Shown one piece after another: positions 1-10,637 of a stretch of DNA of 64,000 nucleotides (position 1 is its first letter; every line of letters starts with the position of its first letter). Under the pieces are notes generated by a model. That model did no database searches. It saw only the letters and a program-made list of their open reading frames with translations, and was not told the DNA's origin. Origin of the DNA: Pseudomonadota bacterium (lineage in GTDB: Bacteria > Pseudomonadota > Gammaproteobacteria > Burkholderiales > Burkholderiaceae_B). The DNA lies in the NCBI GenBank assembly GCA_023425645.1, contig JAFACG010000010.1, positions 1 through 64,000 of the forward strand. The letters run 5' to 3'. The position numbers were made by a program, and so were the translations under genes.

Positions 1-52
1 AATGACTTACGACGTTCCTTGGCGTTCGGTGGAAGACCCTGGATTGTCGAGA

Positions 53-126
53 TGGAGCGGGTGATGGGAATCGAACCCACGCTTGAGGCTTGGGAAGCCG
101 CCGTTCTACCATTGAACTACACCCGC
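53..126 (-). tRNA. tRNA-Gly (anticodon CCC)
   Basis: The reverse strand folds as a 74-nt tRNA with an encoded 3' CCA. The acceptor arm is GCGGGTG paired with CACCCGC, the D arm is GTTC/GAAC, and the T loop contains TTCGATT. The anticodon loop reads TTCCCAA, giving anticodon CCC, which decodes GGG. The anticodon stem (GCGGC with GCCTC) carries one C-T mismatch at the second pair. The isoacceptor assignment comes from the loop sequence and from resemblance to the glycine CCC tRNA of enterobacteria. Confidence 0.95.
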
Positions 127-175
127 CCTGAATTGCGCCGCAAGAGGCCGAGCGGCCGGACGCGAAGGGAAAAAA

Positions 176-181
176 ATTATA
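176..181 (-). promoter_or_regulatory. -10 element for tRNA-Gly
   Basis: On the reverse strand a perfect TATAAT lies about 50 bases upstream of the tRNA, in an otherwise GC-rich stretch. No clear -35 hexamer is visible 16 to 18 bases upstream. The assignment is by position only. Confidence 0.45.
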
Positions 182-326
182 GCGCGATCTTCGCTCCGTG
201 CGCACGCGGAAAAAGCGGTTTTTTCATGCGCGGGAGCATGAAATCGGCGGCAAGACTCACTACAATGAAGGTTTCCCGATTTTTAGCTGATACGCGTGTC
301 ATCGCCGATGTCCCGCGCCTTATCCC

Positions 327-2038
<1,712 letters not shown>

Positions 2039-2081
2039 AACACCTGCCCGGACCGATGCCGGGCCACGTCCAGAGACAATC

Positions 2082-2282
2082 ATGAACATCACCCTGAACG
2101 GCCAGAACAAGACACTGGCGAACGCCGACACCATCTCCGCGCTGATCGCCCAGCTGGGCTACGAGAACAAGCGCATCGCCGTGGAACTGAACGGCGACAT
2201 CGTGCCCAAAAGCCAGCACGCCACCACCGCCATCAAGGACTCGGACACCATCGAAATCGTGGTGGCTGTGGGCGGAGGCTGA
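2082..2282 (+). CDS. thiS: Sulfur carrier protein ThiS
   Basis: A 66-residue ubiquitin-fold sulfur carrier for the thiazole moiety of thiamine. It ends in a Gly-Gly-Gly tail, as needed for C-terminal adenylation and thiocarboxylation. The start at MNITLNGQ was chosen because it begins the beta-grasp fold; an upstream in-frame methionine would add 18 unconserved residues. The usual partner thiG is not next to it: the following gene is an unrelated BON/LysM protein. Acts in the cytoplasm with ThiF and ThiG. Confidence 0.93.
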   Translation: MNITLNGQNKTLANADTISALIAQLGYENKRIAVELNGDIVPKSQHATTAIKDSDTIEIVVAVGGG

Positions 2283-2410
2283 TTTTCCAGGGCGAAAATG
2301 CACAATTGCTGACATTCGCGCAGAGCGACGCTCCCTAGGAACGGGCATAATGGACGGGTCGGCGCCGACAGGCGGCCGGCCAGACACCACCCTTACTTAG
2401 GAGCAGAACA

Positions 2411-2854
2411 ATGGGCGTATTCAGTTTTCTAAAAGAAGTCGGTGAAAAGATTTTCGGCGCCAACGAAGCCAAGGCCGCCACCGCCGACGAACTCCGGAAA
2501 GAACTGGACAAGCACCAACTGTCCGCTGAAGGTCTGAACATCGCCGTGGACGGCGACAAGGTCACCGTCAGCGGCCAGGCGGCCTCGACGGAACAGGCCG
2601 AGAAAATCGTACTGGCCCTGGGCAACACGCTGGGCGTCTCCCAGGTGGACAACCAGTTGAGCGTCGCGCAGCCCGCCCCCGAAGCCACCATGTACACCGT
2701 GCAAAAGGGCGACACACTGTGGAAGATCGCCGAAGCGCACTACGGCAAGGCCAACGGCGCCAAGTACAACGTGATCTTCGAGGCCAACAAGCCCATGCTG
2801 AGCCACCCCGACAAGATCTACCCCGGCCAGGTGCTGCGCATCCCCGCGCTGTAA
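2411..2854 (+). CDS. kbp: BON and LysM domain protein, Kbp/YgaU-like
   Basis: A 147-residue protein with a BON domain (roughly residues 23-87) and a C-terminal LysM domain (94-147, starting MYTVQKGDTLWKIA). The arrangement and length match Kbp (YgaU), a cytoplasmic potassium-binding protein of E. coli that helps adaptation to salt stress. There is no signal peptide, which agrees with Kbp rather than a secreted LysM protein. The start has a good ribosome site (GGAGCAGAAC) and the gene ends in its own terminator. Confidence 0.92.
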   Translation: MGVFSFLKEVGEKIFGANEAKAATADELRKELDKHQLSAEGLNIAVDGDKVTVSGQAASTEQAEKIVLALGNTLGVSQVDNQLSVAQPAPEATMYTVQKGDTLWKIAEAHYGKANGAKYNVIFEANKPMLSHPDKIYPGQVLRIPAL

Positions 2855-2872
2855 GGCCACGGTTTCCCGCAA

Positions 2873-2902
2873 GAAAAAACGCCCGCTTCCGCGGGCGTTT
2901 TT
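2873..2902. terminator. Bidirectional intrinsic terminator between kbp and ffh
   Basis: The stem ACGCCCGC/GCGGGCGT with a TTCC loop is flanked by an A-run on the left and a T-run on the right. It can therefore end transcription of both convergent genes, kbp on the plus strand and ffh on the minus strand. Confidence 0.9.
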
Positions 2903-2921
2903 GCGTCAAGGCGTCTATGGG

Positions 2922-4346
2922 TCAGCGAAAACCCTTGAAGCCATTCTTGGCCAGGCCCTTGAGCGCGCCCATGCCGCCCAGGCCGCGCATCATCTTGGCC
3001 ATGCCGCCTTTCTTCATCTGCTTCATCATGCCCTGCATCTGCTCGAACTGATTGAGCAGGCGATTGACCTCCTGCACCGTGACGCCCGAGCCGGCGGCGA
3101 TGCGACGCTTGCGCGAGGCCTTGAGCAGCTCGGGCTTGGCGCGTTCGGCTGGCGTCATGGAATTCAGGATGCCTTCGGTGCGGCGCAGCTGCTGTTCGGC
3201 CTGCCCGCCCTGCAACTGGGCGGCCGCCTGGGAGAACTGGGCAGGCAGCTTCTCCAGCAGGGAGCCCATGTCGCCCAGCTTCTTGACCTGTTGCAGCTGA
3301 TCGCGGAAATCGTTCAGGTCGAACTTGTCGCCGGACTTGATCTTGTCGGTGATCTTCTGGGCTTCAGCAATGTCGATATTGCGCTGGGCCTGCTCCACCA
3401 GGGACACGATATCGCCCATGCCCAGCACGCGCTGGGCCATGCGCTCGGGGTGGAAGGGCTCCAGGCCGTCCAGTTTCTCGGACACGCCCACGAACTTCAG
3501 AGGCTTGCCCGTGACGTGGCGTACCGACAGGGCCGCACCGCCGCGCGCGTCGCCGTCCAGCTTGGTCAGCACCACGCCGGTCAGCGGCAGGGCGTCCGCA
3601 AAGGCCTTGGCCACATTGACCGCGTCCTGGCCCTGCATGGCGTCGACCACGAACAAGGTCTCGATGGGAGTCAGCAGATCGTACAGGGCGCGGATCTCGC
3701 GCATCATGGCCTCGTCCACGCCCAGGCGGCCGGCCGTGTCGACGATCAGCACGTCGAAGTGGTGGCGCTTGGCATGGTCCAGCGCGTTGCGGGCGATGTC
3801 CTCGGGCTTCTGGCTGGGGTCGGACGGCAGGAACTCCACGCCGACCTGCCCCGCCACGGTCTTGAGCTGTTCGATGGCGGCCGGGCGATACACGTCGGCG
3901 CTGACCACCAGCACCTTTTTCTTGCCCGTCTTGCGGCCATGCTGGATGTGCCCGCCTTCGGACAGCCACTTGGCCAGCTTGCCGGTGGTGGTGGTCTTGC
4001 CGGCGCCCTGCAGGCCCGCCATCAGGATGACGGCCGGCGGCTGCGCGGCTAGCGACAGTTCGCTGGCGGCCTCGCCCAGGTCCCCGCCCATCAGGGCGGT
4101 CAGTTCCTGGTGGACCACGCCCACCAGCGCCTGGCCGGGGTTCAGGCTGTCGGCCACCTCCAGGCCCAGCGCCTTCTCCTTGACCCGCGCCACGAAGTCG
4201 CGCACCACGGGCAGCGCCACATCGGCCTCCAGCAGGGCCAGGCGGACTTCCCGCAGCATGTCCTGGGTGTTGGACTCGGTCAGGCGAGCCTGTCCGCGCA
4301 TGGTTTTCACCACGCGGGACATACGCTGGGTCAGATTTTCAAACAT
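2922..4346 (-). CDS. ffh: Signal recognition particle protein Ffh
   Basis: A 474-residue SRP54-type GTPase that binds 4.5S RNA and signal sequences and targets nascent membrane proteins to FtsY. The N domain covers about 1-100; the G domain has the P-loop GLQGAGKTT at 111-119, a VDTAGR motif and TKLDGDARGG. The methionine-rich M domain fills the C terminus and ends in a Gly-rich tail. A CcsA-like gene is divergent upstream, as ypjD is beside ffh in E. coli. Confidence 0.98.
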   Translation of the reverse strand: MFENLTQRMSRVVKTMRGQARLTESNTQDMLREVRLALLEADVALPVVRDFVARVKEKALGLEVADSLNPGQALVGVVHQELTALMGGDLGEAASELSLAAQPPAVILMAGLQGAGKTTTTGKLAKWLSEGGHIQHGRKTGKKKVLVVSADVYRPAAIEQLKTVAGQVGVEFLPSDPSQKPEDIARNALDHAKRHHFDVLIVDTAGRLGVDEAMMREIRALYDLLTPIETLFVVDAMQGQDAVNVAKAFADALPLTGVVLTKLDGDARGGAALSVRHVTGKPLKFVGVSEKLDGLEPFHPERMAQRVLGMGDIVSLVEQAQRNIDIAEAQKITDKIKSGDKFDLNDFRDQLQQVKKLGDMGSLLEKLPAQFSQAAAQLQGGQAEQQLRRTEGILNSMTPAERAKPELLKASRKRRIAAGSGVTVQEVNRLLNQFEQMQGMMKQMKKGGMAKMMRGLGGMGALKGLAKNGFKGFR

Positions 4347-4449
4347 AGGGGTGGGTTCGCTTAAACTAGGTTATCGTGTGGTCTACGAATAAGAATAAAA
4401 TGGCCGCTTGGGGTACGCCCCGTACTGTCTTTCAGGAAATCCGGGACTT

Positions 4450-5301
4450 ATGTCTGCAAGTATTGTATTTCACTTGCTCGCCGCGCTGGCATACATCGTG
4501 CTTTCGATCTCGCTGTGGCGTCCGCTGACACAAGGCAGCGCCCGCACGGCGCTGAACGCGCCCAGCCGGATCGCGCTGCTGTGCGCCATCATCGTGCACG
4601 GCGCGGGCCTGCTGCTAACCATCGTGCTGCCGCACGGCCTGCACCTGAGCTGGGCGCTGGCGCTGTCGGCCGCCATCTGGCTGGGCATGGTGGTCTTCTG
4701 GTTCCAGAGCCTGTATCTGCGGCTGGACAGCCTGCTGCTGATTCTACTGCCTGCGGCCACGGTGGTCAGCCTGCTGGCCATTGCTTTTCCGCAAGGCCAC
4801 ATCGTCAACCATGCCGGCAACGAGTGGCTGCGCATCCACCTGATGATCGCCCTGGTGGCCTACGGCCTGAGCACGGTGGCCGCCCTGCACGCCATCCTGA
4901 TGACCGCGCTGGACCGCCAGCTGCACCGCCCCATCCAGCAGGAAGAGCATCGCGGCCTGCTCAGCCGCGCCCTGGACACCATGCCGCCCCTGCTGGTCCA
5001 GGAGGAATTGCTGTTTCGCCTGATCCGCGTCTCCTTCTTCATCCTGACCCTGACCATCCTGAGCGGCGCCGCCGTTTCCCTGGCCGTGGACGGCAAATTG
5101 CTGCCTGCAGACCACAAAACCATCTTCACCCTGCTGTCCTGGGTTACATTTGGTGGCTTATTATGGGGACGAAAACAGTACGGATGGCGCGGCCGCATCG
5201 CCTTGCGCTGGACGCTGGCGGGCTTTGCCTTCCTGCTCCTGGCCTACACGGGCAGCCGTTTCGTGCTGGAAGTGATTCTGCAGCGAGGGACAATTGGGTA
5301 A
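4450..5301 (+). CDS. CcsA/YpjD-family cytochrome c assembly-like membrane protein
   Basis: A 283-residue inner-membrane protein with about eight hydrophobic segments and the conserved Trp-rich CcsA-type region (WGRKQYGWRGRIALRW near residues 237-252). The family is related to haem-handling proteins (HemX, CcsA), but E. coli YpjD has no proven role. The start MSASIVFHLL was preferred to an upstream methionine because it opens the first membrane segment. Its stop lies inside the start of the next small gene, an eight-base overlap that implies coupling. Confidence 0.88.
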   Translation: MSASIVFHLLAALAYIVLSISLWRPLTQGSARTALNAPSRIALLCAIIVHGAGLLLTIVLPHGLHLSWALALSAAIWLGMVVFWFQSLYLRLDSLLLILLPAATVVSLLAIAFPQGHIVNHAGNEWLRIHLMIALVAYGLSTVAALHAILMTALDRQLHRPIQQEEHRGLLSRALDTMPPLLVQEELLFRLIRVSFFILTLTILSGAAVSLAVDGKLLPADHKTIFTLLSWVTFGGLLWGRKQYGWRGRIALRWTLAGFAFLLLAYTGSRFVLEVILQRGTIG

Positions 5302-5545
5302 AGCGTTATTCTGGGTGATCGTCATTCTGGCGGGCATGATCATTGCCCGCATCGTGTCGCAAAACAAGGCCCGCAAGAAGAACCCGCCCAACCCCGCCAT
5401 GCGCCCGCCGCGCTCGCGCGGCGGCACCGAACCCATGGTGCGCTGCGCCCACTGCGGCATCCACCTGCCCCGCTCCGAGGCGCTGATGAGCAACCATCAC
5501 ACCTGGTGCAGCCTGGAGCATGCCAAGCGCGGTCCGCGTCAATAG
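5294..5545 (+). CDS. Small membrane protein with zinc-ribbon-like tail (PP0621-like)
   Basis: An 83-residue protein with one N-terminal membrane helix (LFWVIVILAGMIIARIV) and a soluble tail containing CAHC and, 18 residues later, CSLEH, a pattern able to bind a metal. The start is TTG, preceded by AGGGA, and overlaps the CcsA-like gene by eight bases. Proteins of this type sit between the CcsA-like gene and ampD in related betaproteobacteria; the function is unknown. Confidence 0.85.
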   Translation: MGKALFWVIVILAGMIIARIVSQNKARKKNPPNPAMRPPRSRGGTEPMVRCAHCGIHLPRSEALMSNHHTWCSLEHAKRGPRQ

Positions 5546-5551
5546 AACGCC

Positions 5552-6157
5552 ATGGCCCGCATGCACCACGCCTACGACCTGGACCGGCAGGGCTGGCTGA
5601 CGCCCCACGCCAACGTGACGCGCGCACTCTCGCCCAACCACGACGAGCGGCCCGAAGGCGACACCCCGACGCTGCTCGTGCTGCACAACATCAGCCTGCC
5701 GCCCAACGAGTTCGGCGGCCCCTACATCCGCGACTTCTTCCAGAACCGCCTGGACTTCAGCGCCCATCCCTGGTTCGAGAACATACGCGAGCTGAAAGTG
5801 TCGGCGCATTTCCTGATTCAGCGCAATGGCCACATCATCCAGTTCGTACCCACCACGCGGCGCGCCTGGCACGCCGGCGTCTCCCGCTTTCAGGAGCGCG
5901 AACGCTGCAATGACTTTTCCATCGGCATAGAACTGGAAGGCAGCGACTTCGTGCCCTTCACGGAAGCGCAATACCGGGAACTGGCGCGCCTGAGCCGCGC
6001 CCTGCGCATGCGGCACAGCCTGCGCCACGTGCGCGGCCACGAACACATCGCGCCCGGCCGCAAGACCGACCCCGGCCCGCACTTCGACTGGCGCCGCCTG
6101 GCGCGCGAGCACGGCTGGCCGGCGGCCGCCCTGCCCGAGGGCGCTCAGGACCGGTAG
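5552..6157 (+). CDS. ampD: 1,6-anhydro-N-acetylmuramyl-L-alanine amidase AmpD
   Basis: A 201-residue cytoplasmic zinc amidase that splits the peptide from anhydro-muropeptides during cell-wall recycling, and so usually keeps AmpC beta-lactamase induction low. Zinc ligands matching the E. coli enzyme are His45 (LHNISLP), His163 and Asp173 in the block GHEHIAPGRKTDPG. It starts six bases after the preceding small gene and overlaps the convergent oxidase gene by 13 bases at its end. Confidence 0.96.
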   Translation: MARMHHAYDLDRQGWLTPHANVTRALSPNHDERPEGDTPTLLVLHNISLPPNEFGGPYIRDFFQNRLDFSAHPWFENIRELKVSAHFLIQRNGHIIQFVPTTRRAWHAGVSRFQERERCNDFSIGIELEGSDFVPFTEAQYRELARLSRALRMRHSLRHVRGHEHIAPGRKTDPGPHFDWRRLAREHGWPAAALPEGAQDR

Positions 6158-7257
6158 AGCACGTCCGGCCCGATGGCTGCCAGATCGTTGCAACCCGTCA
6201 AGGCCATGGCCACTTCCAGCTCCGCCCGCAGAATGTGCAGGACATGGGCCACCCCGGCCGCGCCCGCGGCCGCCAGGCCGTAGACATAAGGCCGGCCCAC
6301 CAGCACCGCCTTGGCGCCCAGCGCCAGGGCCTTGAGCACGTCCGTTCCGCGGCGTATGCCGCCGTCCATCAGGACCGGCGCGCGTCCCTGAACGGCTTGG
6401 CACACCTGCGCCAGCACATCCAGGGCCGTGGGCGCGCCATCCAGGTTGCGGCCGCCGTGATTGGATACCACCACGCCCGCCGCGCCGCTCTCCAGCGCCC
6501 GTACGGCGTCCCTGGGCCGCATCACGCCTTTGACCAGCACCGGCAGGCGGCTTTCCCGCGCCAGCCAGGCCAGATCATCCCAGGTCGGAGCCAGATCCAG
6601 CAGGCCGCTGCCGAACAGCGGGCTGCTGCCGGCCGCCCCCAGCACCGCGCCCAGCGTGCCGGCGCCGCGCAGATTCACGGCCTCGACATCCGGCGGCAAA
6701 GCGAAGCCGGCGCGCTGCTCGCGATTGCGCACGCCGTTGACGGCGGCGTCCACCGTGAACACCAGCGCCCGGTAGCCCGCCGCCTCCACCCTGCGCAGCA
6801 GCTCCAGCATGAAATCGCGATCCGCGTGCCAGTACCACTGCGCCCACAAGGGAGCATGGGCATGGGCGGCGATATCCTCGAAGGAATGGCTGGCTTCCAT
6901 GCTGATGATGCTGACCGCGCCCATGGCGCCCGCCCCCAGCACGCTGGCCAGCTCGCCTTGCGGGTGCGCCAGGCGCTGATAGGCCACGGGCGCGAGCAGA
7001 ATGGGATAGGCCAGGCTCTGGCCCAGCAGCTCCAGCCGCGTCGAGGGCTGATCGAACTGGCCCAACGCCGCCGGCCACAGCTTCCAGCGACGGTAACTGT
7101 CCAGATTGTCCCGCACAGTCAGCTCGTCGGCTGCACCGCCGCTGATGTAAGCCCAGGCGCCTGGCGTCATGCGCTCGCGGGCATAAGGTTCGTAGTCAGC
7201 CAGGCTGGCGATGTCGGCGGGTATGCTGGCCAGAGGCGGGAGACGGTCTTGCGGCAT
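6145..7257 (-). CDS. FMN-dependent alpha-hydroxy acid oxidase/dehydrogenase
   Basis: A 370-residue TIM-barrel flavoenzyme of the lactate/glycolate/mandelate oxidase family. Catalytic His267 lies in SNHGGRNLDG, with Tyr37 (AYISGGAADE), Gln-x-Tyr142 and Lys243 at conserved FMN/substrate positions. The substrate cannot be set from sequence. The start MPQDR was chosen because GGAG lies 10 bases upstream; an upstream ATG at 7293 has no ribosome site and would overlap piuC by 16 bases. It is the last gene of a reverse-strand run from the iron receptor. Confidence 0.88.
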   Translation of the reverse strand: MPQDRLPPLASIPADIASLADYEPYARERMTPGAWAYISGGAADELTVRDNLDSYRRWKLWPAALGQFDQPSTRLELLGQSLAYPILLAPVAYQRLAHPQGELASVLGAGAMGAVSIISMEASHSFEDIAAHAHAPLWAQWYWHADRDFMLELLRRVEAAGYRALVFTVDAAVNGVRNREQRAGFALPPDVEAVNLRGAGTLGAVLGAAGSSPLFGSGLLDLAPTWDDLAWLARESRLPVLVKGVMRPRDAVRALESGAAGVVVSNHGGRNLDGAPTALDVLAQVCQAVQGRAPVLMDGGIRRGTDVLKALALGAKAVLVGRPYVYGLAAAGAAGVAHVLHILRAELEVAMALTGCNDLAAIGPDVLYRS

Positions 7258-7277
7258 GGTCTTCAGGCTCCAGTGGA

Positions 7278-7958
7278 TCAGACGTCGCTCCATTCGCGCA
7301 GCAGATTATGGTAGATGCCGGTCAGGCGGGACAGCTCCTGCGGGTCAGCCCCCTGCCCGGCCAGTTGCTGGATGCTCTGGTCCAGCTCCCAGAGCAGCTT
7401 GCGCTGATGCGCGTGGCGCACCATGCTCTGCGTCCAGAAGAAAGACGCGTAGCGCGTACCTTTGGTGACCGGCTCGACACGGTGCAGGCTGGTGCCCGGG
7501 TAGACCACCATGTGCCCGGCGGGCAGCTTGACCGACTGGCTTCCGTAGACGTCTTCGATGATCAGCTCGCCGCCTTCATATTCGTCCGGATCACTGAAGA
7601 ACAACGTCGTGGACACGTCCGTGCGCAAGCGCTGGCTGGTGCCCGGCACGGTGAAGATGGCGTTGTCGATGTGATTGCCGTACTGTCCCCCGCCCTCGTA
7701 GCGGTTGAAGCGCGGCGGCAGCATGCGCAGCGGCAGGGCGGCGGCGATGAAGCCGCTGTGCTGGCCGAGCACATGCATCAGGAATTCGCCCATCTGGCGG
7801 GCCATGGGATGATCCAGCGGCAGCTGCAGATTGCTCTTGCTCTGCTGAGCCAGGTAGCCCGCCGTCTTGCGCCCGTCCTCCCACTGCGCCTGCTCCAGCG
7901 CCTGGCGGCATTCACGCAGCTGTTCGGCGTTCAGGACATCGGGGATGGTGATCAGCAT
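7278..7958 (-). CDS. piuC: PiuC/YbiX-type PKHD Fe(II)/2-oxoglutarate hydroxylase
   Basis: A 226-residue dioxygenase with the double-stranded beta-helix iron triad His96-x-Asp98 and His159, plus the 2-oxoglutarate arginine at 169. PiuC proteins are iron-starvation-induced and sit next to catecholate-siderophore receptors; the substrate is not established. The start MLITIP has AGGTG nine bases upstream. The receptor gene lies upstream, with a terminator between them that may partly separate their expression. Confidence 0.93.
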   Translation of the reverse strand: MLITIPDVLNAEQLRECRQALEQAQWEDGRKTAGYLAQQSKSNLQLPLDHPMARQMGEFLMHVLGQHSGFIAAALPLRMLPPRFNRYEGGGQYGNHIDNAIFTVPGTSQRLRTDVSTTLFFSDPDEYEGGELIIEDVYGSQSVKLPAGHMVVYPGTSLHRVEPVTKGTRYASFFWTQSMVRHAHQRKLLWELDQSIQQLAGQGADPQELSRLTGIYHNLLREWSDV

Positions 7959-8002
7959 GGGGCACCTGCAGGACAAATATGAAAAAGGCCTTGGCCGGCC
8001 CG

Positions 8003-8037
8003 AAAAAGGACAGGCCGCCCCGAAAGGCGGCCCGTCC
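8003..8037 (-). terminator. Intrinsic terminator after the TonB receptor gene
   Basis: On the reverse strand GGGCCGCC and GGGCGGCC form a GC-rich stem around TTTCG, extended by GGAC/GTCC and followed by TTTTT. It sits between the receptor stop and the piuC start, so it may attenuate read-through into piuC rather than end the unit completely. Confidence 0.8.
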
Positions 8038-8060
8038 CGCTCTACATCGAAACGACGTGC

Positions 8061-10256
8061 TTACTCGAAGCGGTAGGTCGCATTCAGCATATAGGAGCGG
8101 CCGGGGCCTACGTTGGCGAAAATGCCGACGTGGGAAGCATCATACATGCGCACATTGCTGATGTTGTTCACATTGAACTGCAAGGCGATGTTCTTGTTCA
8201 CGTCGTAGCGCGCCATGGCATCGTAACGCCAGTAGGAGGGCAGCTTCAACTCATTGGCGTCATCCACGAAGCGCTTGCCCACATAGGTGGCGCCCGCACC
8301 CAGCGTCAGCTCGGGCAGGACCTTGTAGGTCGTCCAGACGTTGAAGCTCTGCTTGGCGATGAACTTCATCTGATTGCCGTCATAGACATTGGCGCCATTG
8401 CGGTACTTCTTGATCTTGGGATCCAGGTAGGTGTAGCCGGCCCAGATGTTCCAATTGGGCGTGATGGCGCCGGCCGCGCCCAGTTCCAGGCCGCGCACCC
8501 GGTTGCTGCCGCTCAGGGACACATCGCCCGTCAGCGGGTCGGTGGAGCGCGCATCCTTCTTGTCGGTCTGGAAGAGGGCCGCCGTCAGGGACAGCTTCTC
8601 GTCCGCCACGTCCCACTTGGTGCCCAGCTCCCAGCTCTGGCTGCGCTCAGGCTTCAGCTCGCGGATGGCGGCGCCCCCCGCAGGGCCGTCGGCGCCGCCC
8701 GCCTGCCCCAGGTTCTCGCCGGTCGGGTTGGACGAAGTGCCGTAGCTCAGGTAGATGGATCCGTTGTGCGCCGGTTTGTACACCACGCCCAACTGATAGT
8801 TCCACATGTCGTCCTTGCGCGAGTCCGTCGTATTGTCCGCTTCGAAACGATCAAAGCGCAGGCCGCCGTTCACCATCCACTGGTCATTGATGGTGATGGT
8901 GTCAAAGACATAGGCCGAGCGAGTCTTGATGTCGCCGGTCTTGGTCTTGGGGCCGTATTGCAGGGAGTAGTTGTAATCGCGGTTGGGGTTCGGGTTGTAG
9001 AAGGAATCCGTGTCGCGGCCCGGCCCCCCGGTCATGGCCTTGTTGGAGATTTCCTCCTTGCTGAATTCCACGCCGGCCACGATGTCGTGCTTGAGAGAGC
9101 CCGTATTGAAGCTGCCATAGATGTCGGTCTGGTTGACCAGGGATTCGGACACGCGGTAGTTCAGGCGGTCGTCGCGGCGGAACTGCAGGCCTTCGCCTTC
9201 GGTCGCGCAGGCGCCGCCCGAAGCGGCCGTGCAATTGTCGAAGGACGGGCGCGTCATCAGGTAGTGGTTCAGCGTCTTGCTGTAACGCGTCACGTTGCGC
9301 ACGGTGAAGCGGTCGTTCAGGTCGTGCTCGATATCCGCCGAGGCGGTATCCGCGGTGTACTTGCGGAAGTCCACATTGCGGCGGCCGTAGAAATTGTCGC
9401 GGTCCGCCTCCAGGGGCGTGTCGCGGCCGGGATTGGCGGCATTCTTGAAAGGAAAGCCCAGGTCCGGCATGTCCTTGTTCTCCAGGCGGGAATAGGACAG
9501 GGTGACACGGGTCGGCGTGCCCAGGCCGAAAGCGATGGAAGGCGCGATGCCCCAGCGATCGATCTTGACGCCGTCGCGGCCGGGAACGTCCCCGCCCATG
9601 CGCATCAGGTTCAGGCGGATGGCGCCCGTTTCGGAAAAGGCATAGTTGCCGTCGGCCGTGAACCGGTGCTGGTCGGAGGTGCCATAGCCTGCCTGCACTT
9701 CGAAGAAGTCCTTCAGCTTGGGCGTCTTGGTGACCAGGTTCAGGCTGCCGCCGGTGCCGCCGCGTCCCGTAAACGCCGAGCTGGGCCCCTTGAGCACTTC
9801 CACCGACTCCAGGTTGAAAGTCTCGTGCGAGCCGCGCGCATAGTCGCGCACGCCGTCGATGAAGATGTCGGTACTGGCTTCATAGCCGCGAATGAAGGGG
9901 CGATCGCCCACGGGCGTGCCGCCCTCGCCGGAACCCAGCGTGATGCCGGGCGTCGTGCGCAGCACGTCCTGCAGGGAGGTAGCGCCGCGGTCCTTGATGA
10001 CCTCTTCGGGAATCACGGTGATGGAGCGCGGCGTGTTCAGCAAGGACTCGGAAAACTTGACCGATTGCGCCTTGTGGGCCTGGAAGCCGTCAATATCGTT
10101 GGCGCCGGAGGAACCCTGCACACGGATGGATTTCAGTTCGGTCACGCCGGGGTCGGCGGATTGGGCCAGGGCGGGGCTGGCCAGGGCCGTGAAAAGAGCA
10201 GCGGATAAAACCGTCTCGGCAAATCGGCGAGGCGGCTGGGCAGAGGTAAAGGACAT
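8061..10256 (-). CDS. fiu: TonB-dependent catecholate siderophore receptor (Fiu-like)
   Basis: A 731-residue outer-membrane receptor. It has an N-terminal signal peptide ending near SPALAQ, a TonB-box/plug region (LLNTPRSITVIPEEVI, then FIRGYEASTDIFIDGVRD) and a long beta-barrel closing with TYRFE. The penultimate residue, not the last, is the aromatic one. A linked piuC and a Fur box upstream match the fiu-ybiX layout of enterobacteria and point to monomeric catecholate iron complexes, but the ligand is inferred. The ATG at 10256 has GGAG six bases upstream, better than the GTG just before it. Confidence 0.92.
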   Translation of the reverse strand: MSFTSAQPPRRFAETVLSAALFTALASPALAQSADPGVTELKSIRVQGSSGANDIDGFQAHKAQSVKFSESLLNTPRSITVIPEEVIKDRGATSLQDVLRTTPGITLGSGEGGTPVGDRPFIRGYEASTDIFIDGVRDYARGSHETFNLESVEVLKGPSSAFTGRGGTGGSLNLVTKTPKLKDFFEVQAGYGTSDQHRFTADGNYAFSETGAIRLNLMRMGGDVPGRDGVKIDRWGIAPSIAFGLGTPTRVTLSYSRLENKDMPDLGFPFKNAANPGRDTPLEADRDNFYGRRNVDFRKYTADTASADIEHDLNDRFTVRNVTRYSKTLNHYLMTRPSFDNCTAASGGACATEGEGLQFRRDDRLNYRVSESLVNQTDIYGSFNTGSLKHDIVAGVEFSKEEISNKAMTGGPGRDTDSFYNPNPNRDYNYSLQYGPKTKTGDIKTRSAYVFDTITINDQWMVNGGLRFDRFEADNTTDSRKDDMWNYQLGVVYKPAHNGSIYLSYGTSSNPTGENLGQAGGADGPAGGAAIRELKPERSQSWELGTKWDVADEKLSLTAALFQTDKKDARSTDPLTGDVSLSGSNRVRGLELGAAGAITPNWNIWAGYTYLDPKIKKYRNGANVYDGNQMKFIAKQSFNVWTTYKVLPELTLGAGATYVGKRFVDDANELKLPSYWRYDAMARYDVNKNIALQFNVNNISNVRMYDASHVGIFANVGPGRSYMLNATYRFE

Positions 10257-10372
10257 CACCAGCTCCGGGATAGGTATACCGCTTTTTTAAAGGCAAAAGC
10301 TCCCCCCTTACACGCCGAAAGCCGGGTGATGGAAGATGTTTGCGTCTAAAGCGTGTGGTTGGTATTAGCGAC

Positions 10373-10391
10373 GCTAATGTTAATCATTCTT
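10373..10391 (-). promoter_or_regulatory. Fur box upstream of the siderophore receptor
   Basis: The 19 bases starting GCTAATGTTAATC match the classical Fur consensus at 15 of 19 positions. The site is about 120 bases before the receptor start, in an AT-rich stretch. Known practice for this receptor family is repression by Fur with iron. Confidence 0.8.
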
Positions 10392-10579
10392 ATTATCGAA
10401 CCCAAGCAGAAATTGACGTTTTCCTGAATTCAGGTACTTGAAAGCTGTTTCTTATCTGAAAATGTTGCGGATACGCATCAAAATGCGAATGAAAACGACT
10501 CTTGTTCCTTGTCAATTCCAAACCCTGCGATGAAGGGGCTGAGCACTTGAACACGGCGTCCTCCTGTCACGCAAGCATG

Positions 10580-10612
10580 AAAAAGCCCCGCTCCCTTTTC
10601 AGGAAGCGGGGC
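10580..10612 (-). terminator. Intrinsic terminator after htpG
   Basis: On the reverse strand GCCCCGCT and AGCGGGGC form a stem, followed by TTTTT, just after the htpG stop. The rest of the gap 10257-10637 holds the Fur box and AT-rich promoter sequence for the receptor; I see no gene in it. Confidence 0.88.
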
Positions 10613-10637
10613 CTGGTCCGTCAAGACGGAAGGGGCT

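Noticed and set aside
8130..10208. A 692-codon plus-strand frame opposite the TonB receptor
   Set aside because: Antisense shadow; the minus-strand gene has a signal peptide, plug and barrel.
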